Positions 1 through 7,856 of a stretch of 53,434 nucleotides of DNA are shown here, in pieces. A program made the position numbers and the translations under genes. The notes under the pieces were generated by a model. It did no database searches. It had not been told where the DNA came from and worked only from the letters and a program-made list of their open reading frames with translations. Positions within the stretch are counted from its first letter, which is position 1, and the number at the start of each line of letters is the position of its first letter. Source of the DNA: Deltaproteobacteria bacterium. Its GTDB lineage: Bacteria; Desulfobacterota; Syntrophia; Syntrophales; UBA2210. The stretch spans positions 1-53,434 of the forward strand of contig JAFDAI010000027.1 in assembly GCA_019313905.1 (NCBI GenBank). The letters are read 5' to 3'.

Positions 1-1153
1 TTTGTTGTTTATGGAGAAGATCTTTTTCATTTTTTTATCCATGGTTTTTCTTAGCAGAAAAGGGTTCAGGTTTTCAAGTTGTTTAGACAGGGATTCTTTG
101 ACCGATTCATGGATGTGAGGAGAGTTCATGATTCTCTGGTAAGGGGTTTTTGGAGGATCGTGGCGTTTGATGGTTTTGGAGCCGATTCTTTCTTTTGCGA
201 TGAGTTTTACGGAGGGGCAGAAGAAGTTGTGGGAGAGTCTCCATTCTTTGGTATAGAGGTTGTTGAGGGATGACACGACGTTGGGATTATCCAGGCGGTC
301 GTATCCGATCCACTGCCTTATGTGCGTCCAGTTTTTCTGTTCGATATGGGCGTTATCATCTTTGTGGTAGGCTCTGCTTCTTGTGAACTGGATGGGTTGT
401 TTTCTTTCGGTAAAGTGTCTCAGGAGGTGATAGTTGAGGAATTCGCCTCCGTTATCGCAATCGAAGCCGAGGATTGGGAACGAGAGGGTTTTTTCGATGT
501 TTTTGATTTGTTCCAAGACTCCGGATTCTCCTTTTCCCCAGACTGCACGTTGTTCAGTCCACCCGGTAGCGATATCGACGAAATCTATGGTGTTAACGTA
601 CATTCCGGAGGTGGAATCACCACAATGAGCGACCGTATCGGCTTCGAGAAAACCTGGCCTGGATTCGTTCCACTGGTTGGTTTTGACGGGGATTTGTTTT
701 CGTAGCAATGTGCCTGGTTTTGTGGTGGACCGCCCCCGTTTTTTGTATTGGATGCGGGTAGGGGCCAAGATACGGTCTATGGTTGCCGGTGATATGTTCA
801 GGAGGGCTCGTGAGACGTCTGTGGAGAGTGTTTCAAACTTGATTATCATATCCGGGCATCCATATCGGGAGGATGGCTTTCAGCCGCTTTGAGCAGGGGA
901 GATTTGCGGCAAGCCAGATCCGTTTCAGCGGTATGATGATCTCATCTTTCCGGTAGGTGGGCTTCGGCCCTCGTTTCTTCGGCTTGGGTTTGGTGAAGCG
1001 TTTGAACCCCTTGAGGACTCTTATGGCATGTTTGCGGTGACATTTGCAGGTGGCACAGAATTCATCCAAGATGGCGGTTTTTTCATTACGAGAGGCATTT
1101 TTATACCGCAAATGAACCGCCTTACGATACTCTTGCTTGGATCGTGGACTCAT
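1..1153 (-). pseudogene. Integrase-core (DDE) transposase, frameshifted and cut by the window edge
   Basis: The N-terminal part (1153 down to 833, 106 codons) carries a basic, helix-turn-helix-like region with the GPKPTY stretch seen in this transposase group. It then hits a stop. Reading on in the next frame from about 845 gives an uninterrupted continuation to base 1: SPATIDRIL, then ADTVAHCG (first Asp), DCDNGGEF (second Asp) and NAHIEQKNW (catalytic Glu). The DDE triad is therefore intact but out of frame with the start. Dropping one base near 841 joins the frames. This is a +1 shift without an obvious slippery heptamer, so an inactivating mutation is more likely than programmed frameshifting. 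The C-terminus lies outside the window. Confidence 0.8.
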
Positions 1154-1183
1154 GATTATCCCTCCTTTTGGAAGTCGATGTTC

Positions 1184-1252
1184 GTTAACATCAAATTATG
1201 AGTCAACGATCCTTTTTATGCACCCCCTTGGGTAACATTTAATATGAGACAA
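1184..1252. repeat. Two imperfect direct repeats at the IS end
   Basis: GTTAACATCAAATTATGAGT (1184-1203, continuing CAA) and GGTAACATTTAATATGAGAC (1231-1250, continuing AA) share the pattern TAACAT..AAT.ATGAG.CAA. Their starts are 47 bp apart, upstream of the transposase start. They may be subterminal transposase-binding sites. Confidence 0.55.
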
Positions 1253-1272
1253 TTCGGGACCCTGAAAGATAT

Positions 1273-1301
1273 TTGACGAACATATGCTTTTTGAGTATAA
1301 T
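1273..1301 (+). promoter_or_regulatory. Sigma70-type promoter of purD-purH
   Basis: TTGACG (1273-1278) and a perfect TATAAT (1296-1301) are separated by 17 bp. They lie 30 bp upstream of the purD start and just outside the putative IS end. The predicted transcription start is near 1308, leaving a leader of about 24 nt with the GGAGG-like site. Confidence 0.8.
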
Positions 1302-1331
1302 ATTGTGTTTTACTGATAGTGGGAGGAAGAT

Positions 1332-2657
1332 ATGATCAGAGTACTGTTAATCGGAAACGGTGCCAGAGAGCATGTAATAGCTGAAACGGTAAAACGATCA
1401 GCTCACAATATTGCTCTCTTTTCCTGCATGAAATCCAACAACCCCGGTATTGCGTCTCTTTCAGAAGACGTGCTGACAGTAAGCTATAATGACCGGGAAA
1501 AGATCGGCCGGTTCGCAAGGGAAAACGGTGTAGACTTCGCGATAATCGGCCCGGAAGATCCCTTGAATAGCGGCATTGTCGATTTCCTGAAAAAGGAAGG
1601 CATCCCATCCGTGGGTCCGACAAAGAGCCTGGCAAGGTTGGAAACGTCAAAGACATTCACAAGAAACCTGCTGAAGAAATATGATATCCTGGGAAATCCC
1701 CGGTTCAGAACATTCTCCTCTCTTGAGGGAATCGAAGGGTTTATCGGCGGGCTTGAGGGTGTTGTTATAAAACCGGACGGTCTCACCGGCGGCAAAGGCG
1801 TCATGGTCCAGGGAGACCACTTTCAGACAAAGAATGAGACAATTGAACAATGCGGAAAGATCCTGGAGGAACATTCTTCAGTAATGGTTGAAGAAAAGTT
1901 CGAAGGTGAGGAATTCTCACTACAGTGCCTGTGCGACGGTATAACCGTTGTAGCCACTCCCCCTGTACAGGATCACAAAAGGAGGTTTGTGGGTGACAGG
2001 GGACCAAACACGGGAGGAATGGGTTCGTATTCTATGGAGGATCACTCCCTTCCCTTCCTGAAGAAGGAAGATGTGGCGGAGGGTCTTGCCATCACACAGA
2101 GAGTTGCAGAGGCAATCCACAGGGAGACCGGCGAATATTACAAAGGCATAATGTATGGCGGATTTATTGTGACAAGAGACGGTGTCAGGCTGCTTGAGTA
2201 CAACGCGAGGTTCGGCGATCCGGAGGCAATGAATATTCTCCCTCTCCTGAAAACGGATTTTGTGGATATCTGCAGGGCTGTCATCGATGGGACGCTGAAG
2301 GATATGAATATAGAATTTGAGAGAAAGGCCACAGTCTGTAAATATATCGTCCCCAGGGGATACGGGCTTCCCGCAGATCACCCCGACGCAGGCTCCACCT
2401 CCTCGAAGATCGAGGTGTCGGACACAGAAGGTGTGAGATTGTATTACTCCTCTGTCGACAAGAGAGAAGACGGCCTCTATATGACATCATCAAGGGCGAT
2501 AGGTATAGTGGGAATAGCCGATAGCCTAGACAGCGCCGAGGAGATGGCGGAAGGCGCGATATCATCGATAAAGGGCCCCATAGATCACCGGCCTGATATA
2601 GGAACAAAGGTACTGATAAACAAAAGAATTCAGCATATGAAAGAGATAAGGGGATAA
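1332..2657 (+). CDS. purD: Phosphoribosylamine-glycine ligase (GARS)
   Basis: PurD joins glycine to 5-phosphoribosylamine using ATP, the second step of de novo purine synthesis in the cytoplasm. The 441-residue protein begins with the nucleotide-binding-like IGNGAREH motif. It has an ATP-grasp core with KPDGLTGGKGV (about residues 138-148), GPNTGGMGSY and the metal-binding NARFGDPEAM. The start ATG follows a GGGAGGAAG ribosome binding site. It sits 6 bp before purH and shares its promoter. The sequence style (CMKSNNPGIASLSED near residues 32-48, and QDHKRRF before the GPNTGGMG motif) reminds me more of archaeal PurD than of the usual bacterial type, which suggests an old transfer; a tree would be needed to show it. 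Confidence 0.95.
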   Translation: MIRVLLIGNGAREHVIAETVKRSAHNIALFSCMKSNNPGIASLSEDVLTVSYNDREKIGRFARENGVDFAIIGPEDPLNSGIVDFLKKEGIPSVGPTKSLARLETSKTFTRNLLKKYDILGNPRFRTFSSLEGIEGFIGGLEGVVIKPDGLTGGKGVMVQGDHFQTKNETIEQCGKILEEHSSVMVEEKFEGEEFSLQCLCDGITVVATPPVQDHKRRFVGDRGPNTGGMGSYSMEDHSLPFLKKEDVAEGLAITQRVAEAIHRETGEYYKGIMYGGFIVTRDGVRLLEYNARFGDPEAMNILPLLKTDFVDICRAVIDGTLKDMNIEFERKATVCKYIVPRGYGLPADHPDAGSTSSKIEVSDTEGVRLYYSSVDKREDGLYMTSSRAIGIVGIADSLDSAEEMAEGAISSIKGPIDHRPDIGTKVLINKRIQHMKEIRG

Positions 2658-2663
2658 CAAAAG

Positions 2664-4229
2664 ATGAGCAACAAGATAAAAAAGGTATTGATAAGCGTAA
2701 CGGACAAAAAAGGGATTGTTGATTTCGCAAGGGAGCTGAAAGGGTTTGATGTGGAAATACTCTCCACGGGTGGAACGGCCGCACAGTTGAGAGAGGCCGG
2801 CATAGATGTCACCGACGTTTCGGATTACACAGGTTTTCCAGAGATGATGGATGGCAGATTAAAGACCCTTCATCCGAAGATTCATGGCGGTCTGCTCGCC
2901 CTGCGGAACAATGAAGGTCATGTAAAATCGGCTCTGGAGCATGGCATCGACATGATAGACATGGTCGTCATCAATCTCTACCGGTTTGAAGATACGGTGG
3001 GAAAGGAGGAATGCACGCTGGAAGATGCCGTTGAGAATATCGACATAGGAGGCCCCACCATGTTGCGGGCGGCGGCGAAAAATCACCGCTTTGTATCCGT
3101 TGTCACCGACCCAGAGAATTATCCCAAGATCATAGAGGAAATGAATGAGACGGGGGGCATGATATCCGAAGCGACAAACTTCGCTCTCGCGACGAAGACC
3201 TTTCAACTTACAGCACGCTATGACGGGGCCATCTCCAACTATCTTGGGACTATAGAAAAAGACGGGGAAACGAAAAAATTCCCGGACACCTTCAGCATGC
3301 AATTTGACAAGGCCCAGGACCTGAGGTACGGGGAAAACCCCCATCAGGACGCGGTTTTCTACAGGGAAAAGAATGCACCCATCTCATCCATATCATCGGC
3401 GAAACAGTTACACGGCAAGGAACTGTCTTACAACAATATCATGGACAGCGACGCGGCATGGCAGATGGCATGCGGGTTCGACCTGCCGACCGCGGTTATC
3501 ATGAAACATTCCAATCCCTGCGGCGCGGCAACATCGGACGGCAATCTCAAAGACGCGTATATCAAGGCCATGGAAACCGACCCAGTGTCGGCCTTCGGAG
3601 GGATCGTCAGCTTCAACAGGTCCGTTGATATGGAAACGGCACAGGAACTCGCGAAAACCTTCCTGGAGGTTATCATTGCACCCGGTTTTGATAAAGACGC
3701 CTTTGATATATTGACCGCGAAGAAAAATGTGAGACTGCTGGAAATTCCGGCTCCATCCGGAACTCAATCGGCGGATCTCGATTTCAGAAGGGTCGCGGGA
3801 GGTCTACTCATACAGGAAAGGGACCCGGGCAGAGACGACATCATGAAGGCGGATGTGGTGACCAAAAAAACACCCACAAAAGAGGAATATCAGGCGCTCG
3901 ACTTTGCCTGGAGGGCGGTTAAGAATGTGAAATCCAATGCCATAGTCTTCGCGACAAAAGACCAGCTGGTCGGGGTCGGCGCGGGACAGATGAGTAGGGT
4001 GGATTCGGTGCATATAGCAAAGATGAAGGCAAATCTGCCCACACAGGGAACCGTGCTCGCGTCCGATGCCTTCTTCCCCTTCAGAGATGGCGTTGATATG
4101 GCGGCAGAGGCTGGTGTTACAGCCATCGTACAGCCGGGTGGATCAATACGTGATGAAGAAGCGATAAAGGCCGCGGACGAACATGGCATAGCGATGATCT
4201 TTACAGGCAGGAGACATTTCAGGCATTAG
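2664..4229 (+). CDS. purH: Bifunctional AICAR transformylase / IMP cyclohydrolase
   Basis: PurH carries out the last two steps of purine synthesis: formylation of AICAR with 10-formyl-tetrahydrofolate and ring closure to IMP. At 521 residues it has the normal length. The N-terminal cyclohydrolase (MGS-like) domain shows STGGTAAQLREAG, DYTGFPEMMDGRLKTLHP and HGGLLA (roughly residues 34-80). The C-terminal transformylase domain shows the KHSNPCG motif (about residue 275), SAFGGIV and, near the end, FFPFRDGVD followed by QPGGSIRDEE. The start lies 6 bp after the purD stop, with GGGG as weak ribosome binding site, so the two are co-transcribed. A strong hairpin follows the gene. Confidence 0.97.
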   Translation: MSNKIKKVLISVTDKKGIVDFARELKGFDVEILSTGGTAAQLREAGIDVTDVSDYTGFPEMMDGRLKTLHPKIHGGLLALRNNEGHVKSALEHGIDMIDMVVINLYRFEDTVGKEECTLEDAVENIDIGGPTMLRAAAKNHRFVSVVTDPENYPKIIEEMNETGGMISEATNFALATKTFQLTARYDGAISNYLGTIEKDGETKKFPDTFSMQFDKAQDLRYGENPHQDAVFYREKNAPISSISSAKQLHGKELSYNNIMDSDAAWQMACGFDLPTAVIMKHSNPCGAATSDGNLKDAYIKAMETDPVSAFGGIVSFNRSVDMETAQELAKTFLEVIIAPGFDKDAFDILTAKKNVRLLEIPAPSGTQSADLDFRRVAGGLLIQERDPGRDDIMKADVVTKKTPTKEEYQALDFAWRAVKNVKSNAIVFATKDQLVGVGAGQMSRVDSVHIAKMKANLPTQGTVLASDAFFPFRDGVDMAAEAGVTAIVQPGGSIRDEEAIKAADEHGIAMIFTGRRHFRH

Positions 4230-4243
4230 AATTCCGGCAGAAA

Positions 4244-4278
4244 GGATTGATACGATCTGGCTAAGATCGTATCAATCC
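4244..4278. terminator. Hairpin between convergent genes, possible bidirectional terminator
   Basis: A perfect 15-bp inverted repeat (GGATTGATACGATCT and AGATCGTATCAATCC) encloses a 5-nt loop, GGCTA. It lies 14 bp after purH and 49 bp from the end of the convergent carboxyltransferase gene. T-tracts on either side are poor, so termination efficiency is uncertain. Confidence 0.6.
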
Positions 4279-4327
4279 GGATTATATTTACACAGACAAA
4301 ATGATATCCGTGCTTTTCGTTTGATTC

Positions 4328-5881
4328 CTACAGCGGAATATTGTTGTGTTTTTTAGGATGTCTTACTTCGACCTTATCCTTGAATGTCTCAAGGAGAGCC
4401 GCAACCCTTTTCCTTGTTTCCCTTGGCGCAATAATCTCATCAACAATTCCTAATTCTGCTACAAAATACGGATTGTTGAATTTCTTTTCATAGGCTGCCA
4501 CCAATTCCTTGCGTTTGGCCTCCGAATCCTCGGCGCCGGCAATCTCCCTGCGGTAGATTATATTGCACGCCCCTTCCGCACCCATTACAGCTATTTGCGC
4601 AGTAGGCCAGGCCATAACATAGTCAGCTCCAAGAGATTTGGAACACATGCCAATGTAAGCTCCACCATAGTCCTTGCGAACATCCACGGTAATCTTAGGT
4701 ACAGTGGCTTCAGAATACGCGTGAAGAAGCTTGGCCCCGTGTGTAATAATACCCGCCCATTCCTGCTCCGTTCCGGGCATATATCCGGGGACATCGGCAA
4801 AGGTTAGAAGAGGTATATTGAAAGCATCGCAGAACCTGATAAACCGTGCTGCCTTATCGGAAGCCTTGTAATCTAGGACACCTGCGGAGAACTTTGGATT
4901 ATTGGCAATAACACCGACAGGTTTTCCCATAATCCTGATAAAGGCCACTGTGACACTCGGCGCCCAAAGCTCATGGGATTCAAACATCTCGTTATTGTCC
5001 GCAACTGACATGATAATTTTTTTCATATCGTAACCACGCGCTGCTCTATCGGGAACGATAGTATCCAGTTCCGGGCATTCTCTATCGGGACTGTCTGTAC
5101 ACTCTTTGACAGGCAGGGGGCTATGGCAACTATCCGGAAGATAGGACAACAAATTTCTCACCTTGTTGATACAGTCCTCATCGTTTTCCGTAGCAACGTG
5201 ACAAACACCGCTTTTTGTCGCATGGGCTATGGCACCACCGAGATCTTCATGCGTAACTTGCTCGCCGATAACCGCCTTAATTACATCCGGCCCGGTTATA
5301 TACATATGGCTGGTTTCTTTAACCATGAACACAAAGTCCGTAAGAGCCGGTGAATAAACAGCTCCTCCAGCAGTCGGTCCCATCATTACAGCGATCTGGG
5401 GGATATACCCTGACCCAATTGTGTTACGATAAAAAATTCCCCCGTAACCTTCCAGGGATGGAACTCCCTCCTGAATACGCGCTCCTCCCGAATCATTTAA
5501 GGCAATAAAAGGCTTTTTGGCGTCCATTGCCATATCCATAACTTTACATATCTTTTTGGCGTGCATTTCGCCAAGGCTGCCGCCGGAACTGGTAAAATCC
5601 TGGGAGGCCACAAAAACGGTACGGCCATTAACCTTGCCAAAGCCGGTAACAACGCCATCCGCCTTGATCTCTTTTTTGTCCATTCCAAACAGGGCAGAAC
5701 GGTGCTTCACAAACAATTGTACTTCCTGAAAGGTGCCTTTGTCGAAAAGCAGATCGACTCTCTCTCGAGCTGTCAGCTTTCCCCTGTCATGCTGTTTTTG
5801 AACAGCTTTCTCTCCGCCCATGGTCAATAAATTGTCTCTTAATTCTTCAAATTCCCTGATTTTGTCTTCTGTAACTCCCAT
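4328..5881 (-). CDS. Acyl-CoA carboxylase / decarboxylase carboxyltransferase subunit (PccB/MmdA family)
   Basis: The 517-residue protein has the two-crotonase-fold carboxyltransferase architecture of propionyl-CoA carboxylase beta and methylmalonyl-CoA decarboxylase alpha. These enzymes move a carboxyl group between biotin and an acyl-CoA. Visible motifs are the N-terminal RGKLTARERVDLLFD, SSGGSLGEMH and NDSGGARIQEG (oxyanion region, about residues 98-137), GPTAGGAVYSPAL, and in the second half DVPGYMPGTEQE, YGGAYIGM and GAEGA. The C-terminal tail KKHNNIPL is typical. No biotin carrier or biotin carboxylase lies nearby, so partners must be elsewhere. The downstream CoA-transferase gene set (transcribed first) suggests a role in organic-acid activation and degradation. 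The substrate cannot be read from the sequence. Confidence 0.92.
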   Translation of the reverse strand: MGVTEDKIREFEELRDNLLTMGGEKAVQKQHDRGKLTARERVDLLFDKGTFQEVQLFVKHRSALFGMDKKEIKADGVVTGFGKVNGRTVFVASQDFTSSGGSLGEMHAKKICKVMDMAMDAKKPFIALNDSGGARIQEGVPSLEGYGGIFYRNTIGSGYIPQIAVMMGPTAGGAVYSPALTDFVFMVKETSHMYITGPDVIKAVIGEQVTHEDLGGAIAHATKSGVCHVATENDEDCINKVRNLLSYLPDSCHSPLPVKECTDSPDRECPELDTIVPDRAARGYDMKKIIMSVADNNEMFESHELWAPSVTVAFIRIMGKPVGVIANNPKFSAGVLDYKASDKAARFIRFCDAFNIPLLTFADVPGYMPGTEQEWAGIITHGAKLLHAYSEATVPKITVDVRKDYGGAYIGMCSKSLGADYVMAWPTAQIAVMGAEGACNIIYRREIAGAEDSEAKRKELVAAYEKKFNNPYFVAELGIVDEIIAPRETRKRVAALLETFKDKVEVRHPKKHNNIPL

Positions 5882-6046
5882 TTCTATCTTCCTTTCGTAT
5901 TAATAGTTGTTATGCATACACATTCAGCCATATTCTTCATGGCGTTGGTTCTGTCAACCCGAAATCGTCACTTAACAGATAGAAAAGCACTCCCTCTCCG
6001 GCGTTTTCTGTCCCCGGGGAAAAAGTTTCACCCTGTTTTGATGCTT

Positions 6047-7261
6047 TCACACTTCGTTATTGGTAATTCCCTCCTTTTTCAGCTCGCCAATTTCTTCTTG
6101 AGAATATCCGAGAATATCTTTCAAAACTTCTTCCGAATGCTCTCCCAAGAGCGGTGCGGGTGCATAAACTTTCCCCGGCGTTTCAGACAAATGAATCGGA
6201 GAACCGGCAATTTTCATTCTACCCGCATGTGGCTGGTCAATTTCTACAAGCATCCCGCGATATTTGATATGTGGATCTTCACATATCTCCTTCATGTTAT
6301 TGATTGGAGAATACGGAAGACCTGCTGTCTCAAAAATGGCTTCCCACTCCCGCTTCGTCTTCTTTGCCATTTCGACATCGAGAACAGGAATAAGTTCTTT
6401 CTTGTTTTTTGTCCTAAGGGGATTTGTCCTGAACCTGGGATCATTTGTCAAATCTTCCCTTTTTATTACTTTACAGTATTTGATCCACAGGGCATCATTT
6501 CCGATAGCCGCTATAATCCAGGATTTATCCTTTGTTCTAAAAGCCTGAAATGGAACAATAGAGGGATGAGCGCTTCCCAGGGGACAGGGAATTTCGCCTG
6601 TGAGAGTGTATCGGACAGAGGCGTTTTCCAATATACAAAAAAGACCATCTACCATAGAACCATCATAGTATTGTCCCCTGCCCGTCTTTTCACGATTGAT
6701 TAATGCGGCAAGTATTCCGATGGCCGCCTGATGACCGGCAATTATATCCCCAACAGATGATCCCGCCCTGCATGGAGGTCCTTCTTCCGGTCCCGTGATA
6801 CTCATGAGACCGCTGTAACCCTGGGCAACCATATCATAGGCCGGCCGGGTATCATAGCCGGGAAGAGAATCATGTCCGAAACCACAAATGGAAGCGTAAA
6901 CAATTCTCGGGTTTATTTCTTTGATATCTTCCCAACTGAACCCAAGTTTTTTCATCGTCGTTGGTCTGAAATTCTCCACAATCACATCTGATTTTTTTAT
7001 AAGCTCTGTCAGGATTTGCTTTCCTTTATCACTCTTCAGATCCAAAACCAGACTTTTCTTGTTGCGGTTGAGACTTACAAAATAACCGCTTCGGTTTTTA
7101 TCCCGTTCACCGGCAAAAGGACCGAATTCCCTTGAATCATCCCCGTGGGCCGGTTCAATATGGATCACCTCGGCCCCAAGATCTGCCAGAAACATCGTGC
7201 AAGTCGGCGCTGCCAACACATGGCCTAAATCGACAACTCTTATACCCTCTAATGCCATCAT
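6047..7261 (-). CDS. CoA-transferase family III (CaiB/BaiF type)
   Basis: Family III CoA-transferases move CoA between carboxylic acids through an aspartyl-CoA anhydride. The ATG-started protein has about 404 residues. It shows the N-terminal LEGIRVVDLGHVLAAP motif and GPPCRAGSSVGDIIAG, whose Asp (about residue 172) matches the catalytic Asp of formyl-CoA transferase. It also has NFRPTTMKKLG and the GRGQ(Y)YDGSMVDG segment. An in-frame TTG 15 bp upstream is possible but less likely; the two ATG codons at 7261 and 7258 are close together and a weak GAG lies upstream. It precedes the carboxyltransferase gene by 165 bp on the same strand and has its own promoter. Substrate unknown. Confidence 0.92.
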   Translation of the reverse strand: MMALEGIRVVDLGHVLAAPTCTMFLADLGAEVIHIEPAHGDDSREFGPFAGERDKNRSGYFVSLNRNKKSLVLDLKSDKGKQILTELIKKSDVIVENFRPTTMKKLGFSWEDIKEINPRIVYASICGFGHDSLPGYDTRPAYDMVAQGYSGLMSITGPEEGPPCRAGSSVGDIIAGHQAAIGILAALINREKTGRGQYYDGSMVDGLFCILENASVRYTLTGEIPCPLGSAHPSIVPFQAFRTKDKSWIIAAIGNDALWIKYCKVIKREDLTNDPRFRTNPLRTKNKKELIPVLDVEMAKKTKREWEAIFETAGLPYSPINNMKEICEDPHIKYRGMLVEIDQPHAGRMKIAGSPIHLSETPGKVYAPAPLLGEHSEEVLKDILGYSQEEIGELKKEGITNNEV

Positions 7262-7311
7262 AACCAATTTTCTCAATTAATTTGCGGGAATACCCGCTTT
7301 CCTCGCGGGCG

Positions 7312-7340
7312 ACTATCTCAAAAATGTCGTTGCGTGTCAA
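7312..7340 (-). promoter_or_regulatory. Promoter of the CoA-transferase gene, with a spacer shared with another gene
   Basis: On the minus strand TTGACA (7340-7335), a 17-bp spacer and GATAGT (7317-7312) form a plausible sigma70 promoter about 50 bp before the start. The spacer CGCAACGACATTTTTGA is nearly identical (15 of 17) to that of the BKACE gene promoter at 41417-41445. Confidence 0.6.
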
Positions 7341-7359
7341 GACGATAATGGACTCTGGT

Positions 7360-7437
7360 AACCGTTCACTCTTTACAATTATCGGTTCACGGTTGAAAAA
7401 GCAGAGAATTGAAATCAATATCCAAAATGCTTCAATC
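7360..7437. repeat. Dispersed repeat, copy 1 (second copy at 37440-37580)
   Basis: The block contains AACCGTTCAC, then GTTCACGGTTGAAAAA (7385-7400) and a 29-bp stretch (7409-7437, TTGAAATCAATATCCAAAAT followed by GCTTCAATC) found identically on the opposite strand at 37495-37523. The rest of the 378-bp gap between the CoA-transferase and fmdB genes holds a promoter, this repeat and a terminator; I see no gene there. Confidence 0.75.
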
Positions 7438-7610
7438 TTTGGCCCTTGCTCATCGTTTCGGCCAGTTAAACAGTTTTCTCTTAATCATAATCCTGCTCTT
7501 ATTACAATCAGGTTTGAGAGCAAGGAAAAGTGGCTGCAACGATGAGCAAAGCCAGTCATTGCATAGTTTTATTGGGAAAACCGTGACCCGTTACGCCTTT
7601 TCAAATGTTA

Positions 7611-7628
7611 ACCCCGACCCGTCGGGGT
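7611..7628 (-). terminator. Terminator hairpin after the trxB-fmdB operon
   Basis: ACCCCGAC and GTCGGGGT form a perfect 8-bp stem with a 2-nt loop, 11 bp after the fmdB stop on the minus strand. The downstream TTAACATTTG is only moderately T-rich. Confidence 0.6.
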
Positions 7629-7639
7629 ATGAATCAGCC

Positions 7640-7834
7640 TCAGGTAAAAGGAGATGCCCCCCCTCCCGAACAGGATTGACAAGATCCACATAAACCAACA
7701 GGGGAGGACACGACCTTCTCTGTCTTTTTCCTGCCACACCCTGGGCATTCTATATCGCTGTCACTATCACTCGCGAACCGGATTAATTCAAACTTATTAC
7801 CGCAATCTTTGCAGATGTATTCATAAATCGGCAT
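7640..7834 (-). CDS. FmdB-family zinc ribbon protein
   Basis: A 64-residue protein starting MPIYEYICKDCG, the signature of the FmdB / CxxC regulatory-protein family. Two CxxC pairs (CKDC near residue 8 and CPGC near residue 30) form a zinc ribbon, and the tail is rich in Cys, Gly and Ser. The true start is the ATG at 7834 with a GAGGAG site 7 nt upstream; the longer TTG-started reading frame includes that site. It lies 22 bp after trxB and is probably co-transcribed. Members are small, of unclear function, and were first noted near formamidase and amidase genes; here the neighbour suggests a link to thiol redox, which is inference. Confidence 0.88.
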   Translation of the reverse strand: MPIYEYICKDCGNKFELIRFASDSDSDIECPGCGRKKTEKVVSSPVGLCGSCQSCSGGGASPFT

Positions 7835-7856
7835 TTTGCTTCTCCTCAAAAATATT

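Larger units (their letters stand above)
1..1262 (-). mobile_element. Insertion sequence, right part, truncated by window start
   Basis: This segment holds one DDE transposase reading frame (frameshifted) and about 110 bp of upstream sequence with two imperfect direct repeats. The likely outer end is near 1255-1262, where a sequence resembling an IS terminus (GGGTCCCGAATTG on the minus strand) follows the second repeat. The other end lies outside the window, so the matching inverted repeat and the target duplication cannot be checked. purD and its promoter start right after it. The IS family is not certain; the transposase type is the integrase-core (rve-like) group. Confidence 0.7.

Noticed and set aside
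322-705. Plus-strand open frame of 127 codons
   Set aside because: It is the complement of the transposase catalytic domain, which shows clear DDE motifs on the minus strand.
7284-7297. GCGGG-AATA-CCCGC hairpin before the CoA-transferase start
   Set aside because: Five-bp stem with no T-tract and no relation to a known leader; too weak to call.
7409-7693. Plus-strand open frame starting MKSISKMLQS
   Set aside because: The start lies in a dispersed repeat and the end runs into fmdB on the other strand; the sequence is not conserved-looking.
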